From: Frankiales bacterium
GTDB taxonomy: Bacteria > Actinomycetota > Actinomycetes > Mycobacteriales > Jatrophihabitantaceae
Direction of reading: 5' to 3'
DNA: 64,000 bases
Assembly: GCA_025966315.1 (NCBI GenBank)
Contig: JAOPUZ010000044.1
Location: 122,082-186,081 of the forward strand
The notes below the pieces were generated by a model. The model was not told the DNA's origin and made no database searches. It saw only the letters and a program-made list of their open reading frames with translations. Shown piece after piece: positions 44,498-53,699 of the stretch. Position 1 is the first letter of the stretch. Each line of letters begins with the position of its first letter. Both the position numbers and the translations under genes were made by a program.

Positions 44498-46186
44498 TCA
44501 TTCTGATCCCGCCGTGCGGCCCGGCGCCGTCTCAGTGAGGCGACGCACAGACTCGCGGTCCGCGGCGGCATCGGTACCGCCGAGCGCGGCCATGATCTGC
44601 TCCCGCAACCGGAACTTCTGGATCTTGCCGGTCGACGTCTTGGGCAGCTCGCCGAAGATGATCCGGTCCGGCACCTTGAACCGGGCCAGCCGTTCGCGGA
44701 CGTGCTCGATCAGTTCCTGCTCGGTCGCGGCGGCCCCGTCCCGGAGCACCACGCACGCCACCGGTCGTTCACCCCAGTGTTCGTGGGGCATCGCGACCAC
44801 CGCGGCCTCCAGCACCGCGGGGTGGCTGGCCAGTGCGACCTCGATCTCGACGGAAGAGATGTTCTCGCCGCCGGAGATGATGATGTCCTTGGCGCGGTCG
44901 CGGATCTGCAGGTACCCGTCGGGGTGCAGCACGCCGAGGTCGCCGGTGCGGAACCAGCCGTCGATCGTCGCCTTGGCCGTGGCCTCGGGGTCGCGGTAGT
45001 AGCCGAGCATGACGTTGTTGCCGCGTAACAGGATCTCGCCCAGTTCGAGGCCGTCCGGAGCTACGTCCTTGTCGTCGGAGTTGATCACCCGTACCCGGTG
45101 CGAGATGACGTTGCCGACCCCTTGCCGCGCCCGTTGCACCGACTGGGTCACCGGGTCGAGCGCGTTCCATTCAGCCCGCCAGTCGTTGATGACCACCGGC
45201 CCGAAGGATTCCGTCAGGCCGTACAGGTGCGTTACGTCCAGGTTCAGTTCGGCGCAGCGGGCCAGCAGGCTCGGCGAGGGCGGCCCGCCGCCGACGGCCA
45301 CGACCACCGGGTGGTCCGGCGCGGCCGCGGACTTGTGGCTGGCCAGCATGATCAGGACGGTGGGCGCGCCACACAGGTGGGTGACACCGACCTCGTCGAT
45401 CAATTGCCAGACGCGTCCCGGCTCCGGTGTCGGCATCAGCACATGGGTGCCGCCGGCCGCGGTCACCGCCCAGGTGAAGCACCAGCCGTTGCAATGGAAC
45501 ATCGGCAGCGTCCACAGGTAGACCGCTTCGCTGGTCAGGTGGAAGTGACTGGTCATGGCCAGCGCCTGCAGGTATGCGCCGCGGTGGTGATACATCACGC
45601 CCTTGGGGCGCCCGGTCGTTCCGCTGGTGTAGTTGAGCGCGATCAACCCGCGTTCGTCGGTGACCGGCACGGCGAGCGGTGACGCGGCTTCGACCAGTTC
45701 GTCGACCTCGGACGCCGACCGCACCAGCAACTCGGGATGCCCGGCGCACACCTCGCGAGCCAGCTCGGTCATCGCGTCGTCGTGCAGGACGACCCGCGCC
45801 CCGGAATGTTCGACAATGTAGGTCAGTTCCGCGACCGAGAGCCTGGAATTCAGCGAGACCAGCACCGCCCCGGCGTAGGGCACCCCGAAATGGGATTCAA
45901 GCAGCACTCGTCCGTTGGCCGACAACACCGCAACCCGGTCACCGGGCTGCACGCCGAGCCCGGCCAGTGCGCCGCCCAGTCGACGGCAGCGGTCGGCGAA
46001 CTCGCGGTAGGTGAAGCGCTGCGCACCGTCGATCACCGCGGTTCGCTCGGCGAAGACGTATCCGGAGCGGTCGAGGAACGCGGTCGGGGTCATGGCGTCG
46101 AAGCTCAGCTCAGAGACGCCGGCGCCGTCGAGCAGCTCCGCGCCCGGTTGCGCCGGCGAACCTGCTGGGATCGTGGATTGCACCAT
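44498..46186 (-). CDS. Acyl-CoA synthetase (AMP-forming)
   Basis: ATG 46186 is chosen because GGAGG lies 6 bp upstream; the 13 codons before it have no ribosome-binding site. The 562-residue enzyme has ALNYTSGTTGRPKGVMYHHR (about 172-191), the adenylate motif HLYGLTESFGPV, the hinge DRAKDIIISGGENISSVEIE and the C-terminal lysine in TSTGKIQKFRLRE. It belongs to the class with YxHRGAYLQA typical of medium/long-chain ligases. It is the first gene of a three-gene operon with the two MaoC subunits, which fits activation followed by hydration of an enoyl-CoA. Confidence 0.93.
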   Translation of the reverse strand: MVQSTIPAGSPAQPGAELLDGAGVSELSFDAMTPTAFLDRSGYVFAERTAVIDGAQRFTYREFADRCRRLGGALAGLGVQPGDRVAVLSANGRVLLESHFGVPYAGAVLVSLNSRLSVAELTYIVEHSGARVVLHDDAMTELAREVCAGHPELLVRSASEVDELVEAASPLAVPVTDERGLIALNYTSGTTGRPKGVMYHHRGAYLQALAMTSHFHLTSEAVYLWTLPMFHCNGWCFTWAVTAAGGTHVLMPTPEPGRVWQLIDEVGVTHLCGAPTVLIMLASHKSAAAPDHPVVVAVGGGPPSPSLLARCAELNLDVTHLYGLTESFGPVVINDWRAEWNALDPVTQSVQRARQGVGNVISHRVRVINSDDKDVAPDGLELGEILLRGNNVMLGYYRDPEATAKATIDGWFRTGDLGVLHPDGYLQIRDRAKDIIISGGENISSVEIEVALASHPAVLEAAVVAMPHEHWGERPVACVVLRDGAAATEQELIEHVRERLARFKVPDRIIFGELPKTSTGKIQKFRLREQIMAALGGTDAAADRESVRRLTETAPGRTAGSE

Positions 46187-46275
46187 CGGCTGCCTCCGAG
46201 GATTTGCGAAATCACGGCAAAACAAACTGCGCCAAAGAAGTTCCAGATTTGCAGCTTATCCGCGCCGTGCCCGGT

Positions 46276-46359
46276 CGGCGACAGCGGTGGACATATCTCC
46301 GCCAGCGACAGATGTCTAAGCCGGCGACAGCTATCTCAGGCGGCGACAGCGGTGGACAT
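46276..46359. repeat. Short interrupted direct repeat at the end of the EAL-HDOD gene
   Basis: An identical 19-mer, CGGCGACAGCGGTGGACAT, occurs at 46276-46294 and 46341-46359, with two partial copies between (near 46302 and 46321). The second copy encodes the last residues of the EAL-HDOD protein. The others lie between it and the acyl-CoA ligase gene. Confidence 0.85.
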
Positions 46360-47559
46360 CGTGCGGCTCGCGGCGACCGCCCAGGTGATGGCACCGATCG
46401 AGGCCAGGTCGATTGCCCGGTCGGTGACCGGGGACCGTCGCGGGCCGCTGGTGGCCCCGGCCTGGTAGGCGATCACGTCACGCACGATTCGGCCGATCGG
46501 CGTCGAATCACCGAAGGCGGCCTCCCGCAGGCTGTCATCCAGCGGCAGGGAATCGCGGATCTCATCGGCGGGCAGCCCGAGCAGGATCTCGAATGCGGAC
46601 AGGATGCCGGCGGTGAACCCGAGGGCGGACTGGTTCTGGCCGAGATCGGCGGCCAGGACTTCACACATTCGGGCCCGGGTCAGTGCGGTGGCCAGTTGGT
46701 GCTCGCTTATCTGACCGGCCGGGCCGAGCAGCAGCAGCGCAATCCAGTTCTGCACCTTGCGAAAGCCGACGAAGATCAGGGCGTCGCGCAGGGTACGAAC
46801 TTCACGTCGCATGCCTTCGCGACTGCCGATCGAGGCCAGCTGCAACAGCTGGTAGGCCATTCCGGGCTCGGTGCGCACGATCTCTTCCAGATCCGCGATC
46901 TCGAAGTCGTTGGTGACCAGCGACGCCGCGAGTTGCAGCTTGCCGAGGTTGACCGTGCCGACGCTGCGGCCACCGACCGTGCGCGGCCGGGCCAGCGCAT
47001 AACCCTGCAGGTAGTCGAAGCCGAGGGACAGGCAGAGGTTCAGCTCGTCCTCGGTCTCGATCTTCTCGGCCAGCAGCTGCACCGGGAAGCGACGGCACTG
47101 CTCGATCAACACGACCAGCTCGTCCACGGTTACCAGGCGCAGGTCGAGCTTGACGATCGAGGCTATGGACAGTAGTTCCTCAGCGCCCGGGAACCACAGG
47201 AAGTCGTCGAGGGCCAGCCGGTAGCCGGCGGCAGCGATGCGACGGCAGCCGGCCAGGATCGCGGCGTCGGGGGTGACCGTTTCCAGGACTTCGATCACGG
47301 TACGTTCCGGCGGCAACGTGATCGGCACTTCACCGAGCAGCAAACCGCGATCGGCGTTGCAGAAGATCAGCTTGTCGCCGACCAGCCGTTCGATGCCGAT
47401 GTTCATCGAGCTGTAAAGCACCGAGGTGGTCATCAGATCGCCGTCGAGCGGGCGAGGGGTGTCGGCCTTGAGGGAACGGAACAATAGTTCGTAGCCGACT
47501 ACGTCCAATTCGGCGTCGAAGATCGCCTGTCTGGCGACGACGACATCGATAAAGGCCAC
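46336..47559 (-). CDS. EAL-HDOD (YuxH-like) signalling protein
   Basis: The 407-residue product joins an N-terminal EAL-like domain (about 1-200: VVARQAIFDAELDVVGYELL then FRSLKAD; LALDDFLWFPGAEELLSIAS) to a C-terminal HDOD domain (about 205-400). The EAL signature reads YELLFR and the downstream DDF motif is DDFLW, so key metal ligands appear to be missing. It probably binds rather than cleaves c-di-GMP or is purely regulatory. The gene for a full GGDEF-EAL enzyme lies 73 bp upstream on the same strand, suggesting a small c-di-GMP module. Confidence 0.88.
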   Translation of the reverse strand: MAFIDVVVARQAIFDAELDVVGYELLFRSLKADTPRPLDGDLMTTSVLYSSMNIGIERLVGDKLIFCNADRGLLLGEVPITLPPERTVIEVLETVTPDAAILAGCRRIAAAGYRLALDDFLWFPGAEELLSIASIVKLDLRLVTVDELVVLIEQCRRFPVQLLAEKIETEDELNLCLSLGFDYLQGYALARPRTVGGRSVGTVNLGKLQLAASLVTNDFEIADLEEIVRTEPGMAYQLLQLASIGSREGMRREVRTLRDALIFVGFRKVQNWIALLLLGPAGQISEHQLATALTRARMCEVLAADLGQNQSALGFTAGILSAFEILLGLPADEIRDSLPLDDSLREAAFGDSTPIGRIVRDVIAYQAGATSGPRRSPVTDRAIDLASIGAITWAVAASRTMSTAVAA

Positions 47560-47632
47560 GAACTAACCATCGGCTGAAATCTCTGCAATTGAAGACAATA
47601 GTGGCCCTCGCTCCGCTAGCGGCGGGCCACGA

Positions 47633-49915
47633 TCAGAACGAAACCCCGCGAAGCAGAGCCGCGGACGGCGCGATCAGTTGGGGAGCCGGCCGGCCGAGCA
47701 GATATCCTTGCAGCAGGTCGCAATTCATCGAGGCCAGCACCGCTAGCTGGGCCGGTGTCTCCACGCCTTCGGCGATGACCAGGGCACCCATCCGGTGCGA
47801 CAGCTCGACGACGCCGGCGACGAAGTCGGTGTGTTTGCCGGCCGTTTCGAGCTCGGCGACGAAGGAACGGTCGAGCTTGATGATGTCTGGATCGAGCGTG
47901 CCGATCCGGCTCAGGGACGAGTAACCAACGCCGAAGTCGTCGATCGCCACCAGAATGCCCAGTCGCCGTAGGGCTTTCAGCGAGCGATGCACCTCAGGAC
48001 TCTCGATCGCGCGATTCTCCGGAACCTCGACGATCAGGCGTTCGGGATCGAGACCGACGCGGTCGAGCAAGCGCGCAATCTTTCGCGGGAGCTCGGCGTC
48101 GGCCAGGTGAGCCAGCCCGATGTTCACCGACATCCGAGGCGCGGTGTGCCGGTCGAGACTGGTCAGTTTCACGGCGCTCTCGATGATTAGCATGTCCAGA
48201 CCGGGCAGCAGGCCGGACCGCTCCGCGATCGGGATGAAGACGTCCGGCGGGATCGAGATGCCGTCCCGGGTCCAGCGGGCCAGTGCCTCGTACGCCCAAA
48301 CCCTGCCGTCGGGATGCACGATGGGCTGGTAGGCGGCCGTGAGGACGGGTTGTCCGAAACTCTGCAAGCCGTCGATGGCCGCGGTCAGATCGATACGCAG
48401 ATCGAGGTCGTCCTGTTGGGATTCGCGCAGCGCCCGGTCGAAGGTGACCGCGGTTGCCTTGCCGGTGCGCTTGGCCGCGTACATGGCCAGGTCGGCCTGG
48501 GTCAGTAACTCCTCCAGTTCCATGCCGCCGTCAGCGGGTCCGAGAGTGGCCACCCCGATACTCATCCGCACCGGCAGATGCCGCACGCCGACCGGGAAGG
48601 CCGCGCTCATCGCGCCGAGGACGCGAGCCGACAGGTCCAGCGCGTCGCCGCCGTCCTCGAGCAGGATCGCGAACTCGTCGCCGCCCAGTCGAGCGACGGT
48701 GTCGCCGCCGCGCACGGTTGCCCGCAAGCGCTCGGCCGCCGCGATCAGAACCTGGTCACCGGCGCTGTGCCCGAGGTTGTCATTGATCACCTTGAAGTCG
48801 TCCAGGTCGCAGATCAGCAAGGCCAAGGGGCGCATGTCGCGTCGATGCAGTTCGAGGGCATGGTTGACCCGGTCCGCGAACAGGGCTCGGTTGGCCAGCC
48901 CGGTCAGCCCGTCGTGAAAGGCTTGATACTGCAGCTCTTCGCGCTGGTCGGCCACGCTTCGCGACAGCACCCGATTGTCGAGCAACGTCAGGAACTGGCG
49001 CAGTACCAGGGCCAGCACCGTGCTCGCGCCGACACCGAGTAGCAACGTCGCGCCGTGGCCGACGGTCGGTACGACGGCGGCGACGCCGACCGCGACCAGA
49101 AAGTAAGGAAGCACCAAATACCACGCCGATACCGCGACCCGCGGCAACACGACGCCCCGGGTCTGGTCGCCGATGGCGGCCGCGCCGAGGGTCAAGAACG
49201 ACGCCATCCAGAGGTAGTCCACGAACGAGCCGGTGTGATAGGAGCCGTCCGCGGTCAGGTACGAGAAAGAGCTGTCCGCAAAGGCCATTCCGATCAGCGC
49301 GCCGGTGACCAGCAACAGGCCGGTGCGGGCCCGGGCCTGCACCACGACCAGCACCGCCACCGTGATCATGACCAGATCGGAGACCGGGTAGGCCAGTCCG
49401 GTGAGCAGCCCGAGTCGGCTCTCCGAGGGACTGCGCCACACCTCACCGAGGACCGATACCCAGCTGAGGATGAACAGCGAGGCGGCGACCATCACTCCGT
49501 CGAGCACGAGCCGCAACCGACCGTTGCCGGCCAGCATGGCCGAGGGACGCACCAGCAGGCCGGTCAGCGCGAAGACCGGGAACAGCAGGAAGCCGACATC
49601 GGCAAAGGACGGGAAGGGGGTGACCGTGTGGCTCACCAGTTCGTAGTAGGACCACAAAGATTCCCCGAGGGCCCAGCAACCGGTACCGGTTGCGATGAGC
49701 CACCAGGACAGCCGGCTGCGTCCCGATGCCCGCTGGCCACGCCAGGCACCCAAGGCGGTGGCGACCAGCGCCGCGATCAGCTGAGCCAGGTCATCGACGC
49801 CGCGGCTGACTTGTTCGCCGCCCCAGTGCGGCTCAACGGCTAGCGCCACCAGCAGAACGCCGAGGGCACTGACGCCGATGTACGGCAGCAGCACGCGATG
49901 ACGGCCTATCCACAT
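47633..49915 (-). CDS. Membrane GGDEF-EAL protein (bifunctional c-di-GMP enzyme candidate)
   Basis: In this 760-residue protein, residues about 8-300 form around nine hydrophobic helices (a membrane sensor without a recognisable ligand domain). The GGDEF domain follows at about 335-490 with intact VARLGGDEFAILLED. The EAL domain is at about 510-755 with YEALARW and the loop-6 motif VAIDDFGVGYSS. Both catalytic signatures are intact, so synthesis and hydrolysis of c-di-GMP are both possible. Actinobacteria use c-di-GMP in development; linkage to the neighbouring EAL-HDOD protein is likely from order and strand. Confidence 0.93.
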   Translation of the reverse strand: MWIGRHRVLLPYIGVSALGVLLVALAVEPHWGGEQVSRGVDDLAQLIAALVATALGAWRGQRASGRSRLSWWLIATGTGCWALGESLWSYYELVSHTVTPFPSFADVGFLLFPVFALTGLLVRPSAMLAGNGRLRLVLDGVMVAASLFILSWVSVLGEVWRSPSESRLGLLTGLAYPVSDLVMITVAVLVVVQARARTGLLLVTGALIGMAFADSSFSYLTADGSYHTGSFVDYLWMASFLTLGAAAIGDQTRGVVLPRVAVSAWYLVLPYFLVAVGVAAVVPTVGHGATLLLGVGASTVLALVLRQFLTLLDNRVLSRSVADQREELQYQAFHDGLTGLANRALFADRVNHALELHRRDMRPLALLICDLDDFKVINDNLGHSAGDQVLIAAAERLRATVRGGDTVARLGGDEFAILLEDGGDALDLSARVLGAMSAAFPVGVRHLPVRMSIGVATLGPADGGMELEELLTQADLAMYAAKRTGKATAVTFDRALRESQQDDLDLRIDLTAAIDGLQSFGQPVLTAAYQPIVHPDGRVWAYEALARWTRDGISIPPDVFIPIAERSGLLPGLDMLIIESAVKLTSLDRHTAPRMSVNIGLAHLADAELPRKIARLLDRVGLDPERLIVEVPENRAIESPEVHRSLKALRRLGILVAIDDFGVGYSSLSRIGTLDPDIIKLDRSFVAELETAGKHTDFVAGVVELSHRMGALVIAEGVETPAQLAVLASMNCDLLQGYLLGRPAPQLIAPSAALLRGVSF

Positions 49916-49997
49916 ATGTCTTCAATCGGCCGCTGACGGGGTGACCTGAGTCGCTGGCGTGGCCGTTGCCTGCCTTCGCCGCACTAGGGTTCGGCTA

Positions 49998-50744
49998 ATG
50001 TCTGCGCTGGATTTTGTGCTGCTCTTCGCGGCCGGAGTCGGTGGCGGTCTCAGCGGCAGCATCGCGGGCCTGGCGTCGTTGTTCAGTTATCCCGCGTTGT
50101 TGGCGGTCGGGTTGCCGCCCCTCACCGCCAACGTGACGAACACCGTGGCGTTGGTGTTCAGCAGCGCCGGGTCGGTGAGCGGGTCGCTGCCGGAGTTGCG
50201 CGGCCAGAGCCGGACGCGCCTGCGAAACCTGAGCCTGGCCGGCATCGCCGGCGGCCTCGTCGGCAGCGTGCTGCTGATCTCCACACCGCCGGACGCCTTC
50301 GAACGTGTGGTGCCGCTGCTGATTGCCCTGGCGTCCTTGGGTGTTCTGTTGCCCCGGCGCCGGATGGGTGAGACCCACCACGCCGGCGATCCACGGTGGC
50401 TGCCGCTGGCGATGTTCGGCGTCAGCATCTATGGCGGCTACTTCGGCGCCGCGGCCGGCGTACTGATGCTGGCGATCCTGCTGCTGACCACGTCTGACAC
50501 GCTGGCCGGCTGCAACGGGACGAAGAACCTGATCCTAGGAGTGGCCAACGGGGTGGCGGCGATCTTCTTCGTGGTCGCCTCGGATGTGCGCTGGACGGCT
50601 GCGTTGCCGTTGGCGGTGGGGCTGTTCATCGGCGCCCGCACCGGCCCGGCGGTAGTGCGTCGAGCGCCGGCCCGCCCGCTGCGCCTGATCATCGCGGTGG
50701 CCGGCCTCGGACTGGCGATCAGGCTCGGGCTGCAGGCGTACTGA
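49998..50744 (+). CDS. TSUP family (TauE/SafE-like) membrane transporter
   Basis: ATG 49998 (SALDFVLLFAAGVGGGLSGS) is chosen over the earlier open codons, giving 248 residues. There are about seven to eight hydrophobic helices. A repeated half begins GVGGGLSGSIAGLASLFSYP and again IYGGYFGAAAGVLMLAILLL, the two-fold repeat of TSUP exporters. Members export sulfite or organosulfonates or take up other small anions; the substrate here is unknown. The 3' end overlaps the convergent MFS gene by 26 bp. Confidence 0.9.
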   Translation: MSALDFVLLFAAGVGGGLSGSIAGLASLFSYPALLAVGLPPLTANVTNTVALVFSSAGSVSGSLPELRGQSRTRLRNLSLAGIAGGLVGSVLLISTPPDAFERVVPLLIALASLGVLLPRRRMGETHHAGDPRWLPLAMFGVSIYGGYFGAAAGVLMLAILLLTTSDTLAGCNGTKNLILGVANGVAAIFFVVASDVRWTAALPLAVGLFIGARTGPAVVRRAPARPLRLIIAVAGLGLAIRLGLQAY

Positions 50745-51921
50745 CTCCCAGCGTGTCCTCGACGTAGGACGACCGAGCCGCGACCACGCCGGCGCCGGCT
50801 GAGACGAAGAGCGCGGCCATGGTCAGCAACAGTGGCGGCGTCCAGTTCTGGTTCGTGACGTCGAGCAGCAAACCGACCAGCAGCGGCCCTGATCCGGCCA
50901 GGATGTAACCGACACCCTGCATGAACGCCGATACCGCGGCGGTCGTTTCCACCGAACGGCAGTGCAGGCCCAGCATGGTCAAGGTGAGCGGGAACATGCC
51001 GCCGGTGATCCCGAGCAGCAACATCCACAGCCAGGCGCCGGCCACCGGGGCCATCAGCAACCCGGCGTAGCCGGCCACGCCGGTGGCCGTCATGGCAAGG
51101 ATGAGCCCGAGTTGATGTCGTTGCGCCAGCGCGGGGATCACGATCGACACCGGGATGCCCAGCGCGGCGAAGAACGCCACCAGCAGCCCCGACCGCCCGG
51201 CGCTGAGCCCTTCGTGCTGGAAGTAATCGCTGAACCAGCCGAAGCTGACGTAGGCCTGGAACGACTGGAACGCGAACATCAGCGTCAGCGCCCAGGTCAG
51301 GGGGTTACGGCCGAGCTGCGCGGGCCCGAGCCGGCGGGCTGTCGACCTGCTCCGGTCCTGGTCCGCGGCCAGGGTCGGCAACCACGGCAGCACCGCGATC
51401 GCCGCGAGCACGGCCCAGACGCCGATGCCTGCTCGCCAGCCGCCCGCGATGTCACCGATGGGCACGCTGGCGCCGGACGCGGCCGTGATCCCGATCGCGA
51501 TGGCCGTGATGTAGACCGAGCTCATCCGCCCGATCTGGTCGGGGAAATGTCGTTTGACCAGCGCCGGCATCAGGACGTTGGCAAAGGCCGCACCGGACAG
51601 CGCGAACACGGACAGGCCGAGAAACGGCCAGAGTGATCCCACCAGCGAGCGGCCGACCAAGCCGAGCGCCGAGGCGATCAACGCGAGTACCAGCAGCCGG
51701 TGCTCGCCAATCCGTGCGGCCAGCGCGGGTGCGAGTGAGCCGAGCCCGGCGAAACAGAGGACGGGCAACGTGGTGACCAGGCCGGCCGCACCGGAAGAAA
51801 GGTGCAAACCGGCTTGCAGATCGGTCAAAACCGCGCCGACACTGCCCACCGCGGATCGCATGCTGAGCCCCGTCAGGGCCATCGCCGTCACGAGCAGGAT
51901 CTGGTGCCGGCGATGATTCAC
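50719..51921 (-). CDS. MFS transporter of the CynX/NimT type
   Basis: The 400-residue protein has 12 predicted helices. Its N-terminal pattern (LTGLSMRSAVGSVGAVLTDL, then QAGLHLSSGAAGLVTTLPVL) and the following GRMSSVYITAIAIG are characteristic of the cyanate/nitroimidazole-type MFS branch. Substrates in this family are diverse (cyanate, glucose, drugs) and cannot be told here. Translation starts at GTG 51921, which lies inside the first unit of a 23-bp repeat array. Confidence 0.88.
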   Translation of the reverse strand: MNHRRHQILLVTAMALTGLSMRSAVGSVGAVLTDLQAGLHLSSGAAGLVTTLPVLCFAGLGSLAPALAARIGEHRLLVLALIASALGLVGRSLVGSLWPFLGLSVFALSGAAFANVLMPALVKRHFPDQIGRMSSVYITAIAIGITAASGASVPIGDIAGGWRAGIGVWAVLAAIAVLPWLPTLAADQDRSRSTARRLGPAQLGRNPLTWALTLMFAFQSFQAYVSFGWFSDYFQHEGLSAGRSGLLVAFFAALGIPVSIVIPALAQRHQLGLILAMTATGVAGYAGLLMAPVAGAWLWMLLLGITGGMFPLTLTMLGLHCRSVETTAAVSAFMQGVGYILAGSGPLLVGLLLDVTNQNWTPPLLLTMAALFVSAGAGVVAARSSYVEDTLGVSTPAARA

Positions 51922-52007
51922 GCGGCTATTTTCTCTGCATTCACGCCGCTATTGTCTCAGCATTCACGCGGCTATTTTCCCAGCATTCACGCGGCTATTT
52001 TCTCACC
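51916..52007. repeat. Four-copy 23-bp tandem repeat linking two genes
   Basis: Four head-to-tail units begin at 51916, 51939, 51962 and 51985. Each starts ATTCACGCGGCTATTTTC or a close variant and ends in a CTCAGC-like hexamer. Differences are one to three bases per unit. The first unit contains the start codon of the MFS gene and the last contains the stop codon of the LLM gene. Confidence 0.95.
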
Positions 52008-52860
52008 ACGTAGCGACCTGGCCGGCCACGGTGCCCAGCGCTTGGATGCCCGCGAGGTCGTCGTACTTCACCATGGTCAGGTACACGCCCTCGAATCCCG
52101 CCTCGTGCAGTTCACGCAGCTGGGCGAGCAACGCCGGCAGGTCGGACGGATCGCCGCGCACCATGCTGGTCTTCTCGATGTGGTCATAGTCGCGATCCTC
52201 GCGCTCGCAGTGCTCGCGCAATACGGCCAGTTTCCGGCCAGCGTCGGGACCGGCAAAAATGTTGCAGGCGTCGGCGTACTTGGCCACCAGCCGCAGGGTT
52301 TTCTTCTCGCCGCTGCCGCCGACCATGATCGGCGGGTGTGGTCGCTGGATCGATTGCGGCGAGTTGACCGTGGCTGCCAGCTGGCTGTGTACGCCCGAGT
52401 ACGGGCCGCCGTCCTCGGACCACATCTGCTTGGCGATCTGGAGCAGTTCCTCCAGGCGTTCGAATCGCTCGGCGGTGGGCGGGAACGGCAGACCCAGGCC
52501 GAGGGATTCCTGCTCGTTCCAGGCGGCGCCGACGCCGAAGAAGGCGCGGCCGCCGGACAATACGTCCAGCGTTGTTACCGACTTGATCAGCAGGCCCGGC
52601 GGTCGGTACACCGCTGACGTGACCACGGTGCCAAGCCGGATGGTCGACGTCACGCCGGCCAGATAGCCGAGAGCGGTGTAGGCCTCCAGCATCGGATCGT
52701 CGTGTGGGCCGACCATGGCGATCTGGAATACGTGATCCATCACCGTCAGGTCCCGGAAGCCCGCGGTCTCGGCCGTCTTGGCGATACCGGACAGGGTTAG
52801 GCCCAACTGGTCGACGCCCCCGTCGTAGTTGAACGCGCTGATGTGCAGTCCCAGGAACAT
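52003..52860 (-). CDS. LLM-class F420-dependent oxidoreductase-like protein
   Basis: The 285-residue product has the luciferase-like TIM-barrel pattern: GLHISAFNYDGGVDQLGLTL at the N-terminus, LGTVVTSAVYRPPGLLIKSV and GRAFFGVGAAWNEQESLGLG, then PIMVGGSGEKKTLRLVAKYA. Actinobacterial members usually bind F420, less often FMN. The substrate is unknown. Its stop codon lies within a 23-bp repeat shared with the MFS gene. The gene is separated by 137 bp from the lipoprotein gene upstream. Confidence 0.9.
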   Translation of the reverse strand: MFLGLHISAFNYDGGVDQLGLTLSGIAKTAETAGFRDLTVMDHVFQIAMVGPHDDPMLEAYTALGYLAGVTSTIRLGTVVTSAVYRPPGLLIKSVTTLDVLSGGRAFFGVGAAWNEQESLGLGLPFPPTAERFERLEELLQIAKQMWSEDGGPYSGVHSQLAATVNSPQSIQRPHPPIMVGGSGEKKTLRLVAKYADACNIFAGPDAGRKLAVLREHCEREDRDYDHIEKTSMVRGDPSDLPALLAQLRELHEAGFEGVYLTMVKYDDLAGIQALGTVAGQVATW

Positions 52861-52997
52861 GTGCGCCCTTTCGCTTGGCGGGGACGGACGAGTACGGCTT
52901 CGCGCCCGACCTCGACGTTACCCGCGGCGGCACGCCGCCGATCCGGGCCGGGGCCGGCCGACGCCGAGGTCAATAGCTCCAACCCGACCGACTTCGC

Positions 52998-53696
52998 TCA
53001 GCTTGCGGTGACCGGGCCGACGGTCAGTGGGCAACCACGCAGGCTGAGGTGCAGGACCACCTTGGCCGTCTGGTCGGGCGCGATCACCTGCACGGAATCG
53101 GAGTTGGCCGCGTTGCAGGTCGAGTCGTTCGTCAGTTGCGAGGACGCGCTCTGGCCAGTTTTCAGCAGCAGCTTGGTGACCGGCGCGCCCGAGCGGGCGG
53201 CCGGTTGGCCGAGCGGGCGGCCACCAGCGAGCAGTTGCACGCCGGGGTAGCCGGCGATCGAGCAGGGGCCGGCGGAGATGTTGGTGAATTGCAGGGACGC
53301 GAACTGGTGCCCGGCGGCGCCCGAGCCACGTAACGCGGCGATCTTCAGTTGCGAGTTCTGGCATTGCGTCTTGTCCACGGTGCTCGAGGCGGTTGGCGTC
53401 GCCGAACGAGTGACGGACGGGCTCGGCGTCCGGGTCGGGGTGCTGCTCACTGAGGCCGTGACGCTGGTGGTCGGGGTCGTCGACGGAGCCGGTGTGCTTT
53501 CGCTGGTTGCCGTCACCGAGCTGACGCTGGACGTCGGCACCGTCGCCGGCGGCGGCGCTTTGGTACAGCCGGCCAGCCCGCTCAGCGTCATGGCCGCGAC
53601 GACGACGCCGATCAGGCCGGCCCGCCGGTGCGGGCGATCGACACGGTTGTCGGGGTACAGCTTGCCTCGGCTCACCTGCTCAGTCTGTCGCCGCAC
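52998..53696 (-). CDS. Secreted lipoprotein with DUF4232 domain
   Basis: The 232-residue protein has a basic start, a hydrophobic segment (AGLIGVVVAAMTLSGLAGC) with lipobox LAGC near residue 44, and a Ser/Thr/Pro linker of about 65 residues (probably cell-wall spanning). The DUF4232 domain (residues about 110-230) has two cysteine pairs in KTQCQNSQLKIAAL, GPCSIAGYPGVQL, DSTCNAANS and SLRGCPLTV. The domain is common in actinobacterial envelope proteins, with unknown function. The secreted protein gene at 53700 ends 3 bp away on the same strand. Confidence 0.85.
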   Translation of the reverse strand: MRRQTEQVSRGKLYPDNRVDRPHRRAGLIGVVVAAMTLSGLAGCTKAPPPATVPTSSVSSVTATSESTPAPSTTPTTSVTASVSSTPTRTPSPSVTRSATPTASSTVDKTQCQNSQLKIAALRGSGAAGHQFASLQFTNISAGPCSIAGYPGVQLLAGGRPLGQPAARSGAPVTKLLLKTGQSASSQLTNDSTCNAANSDSVQVIAPDQTAKVVLHLSLRGCPLTVGPVTAS

Positions 53697-53699
53697 CGC

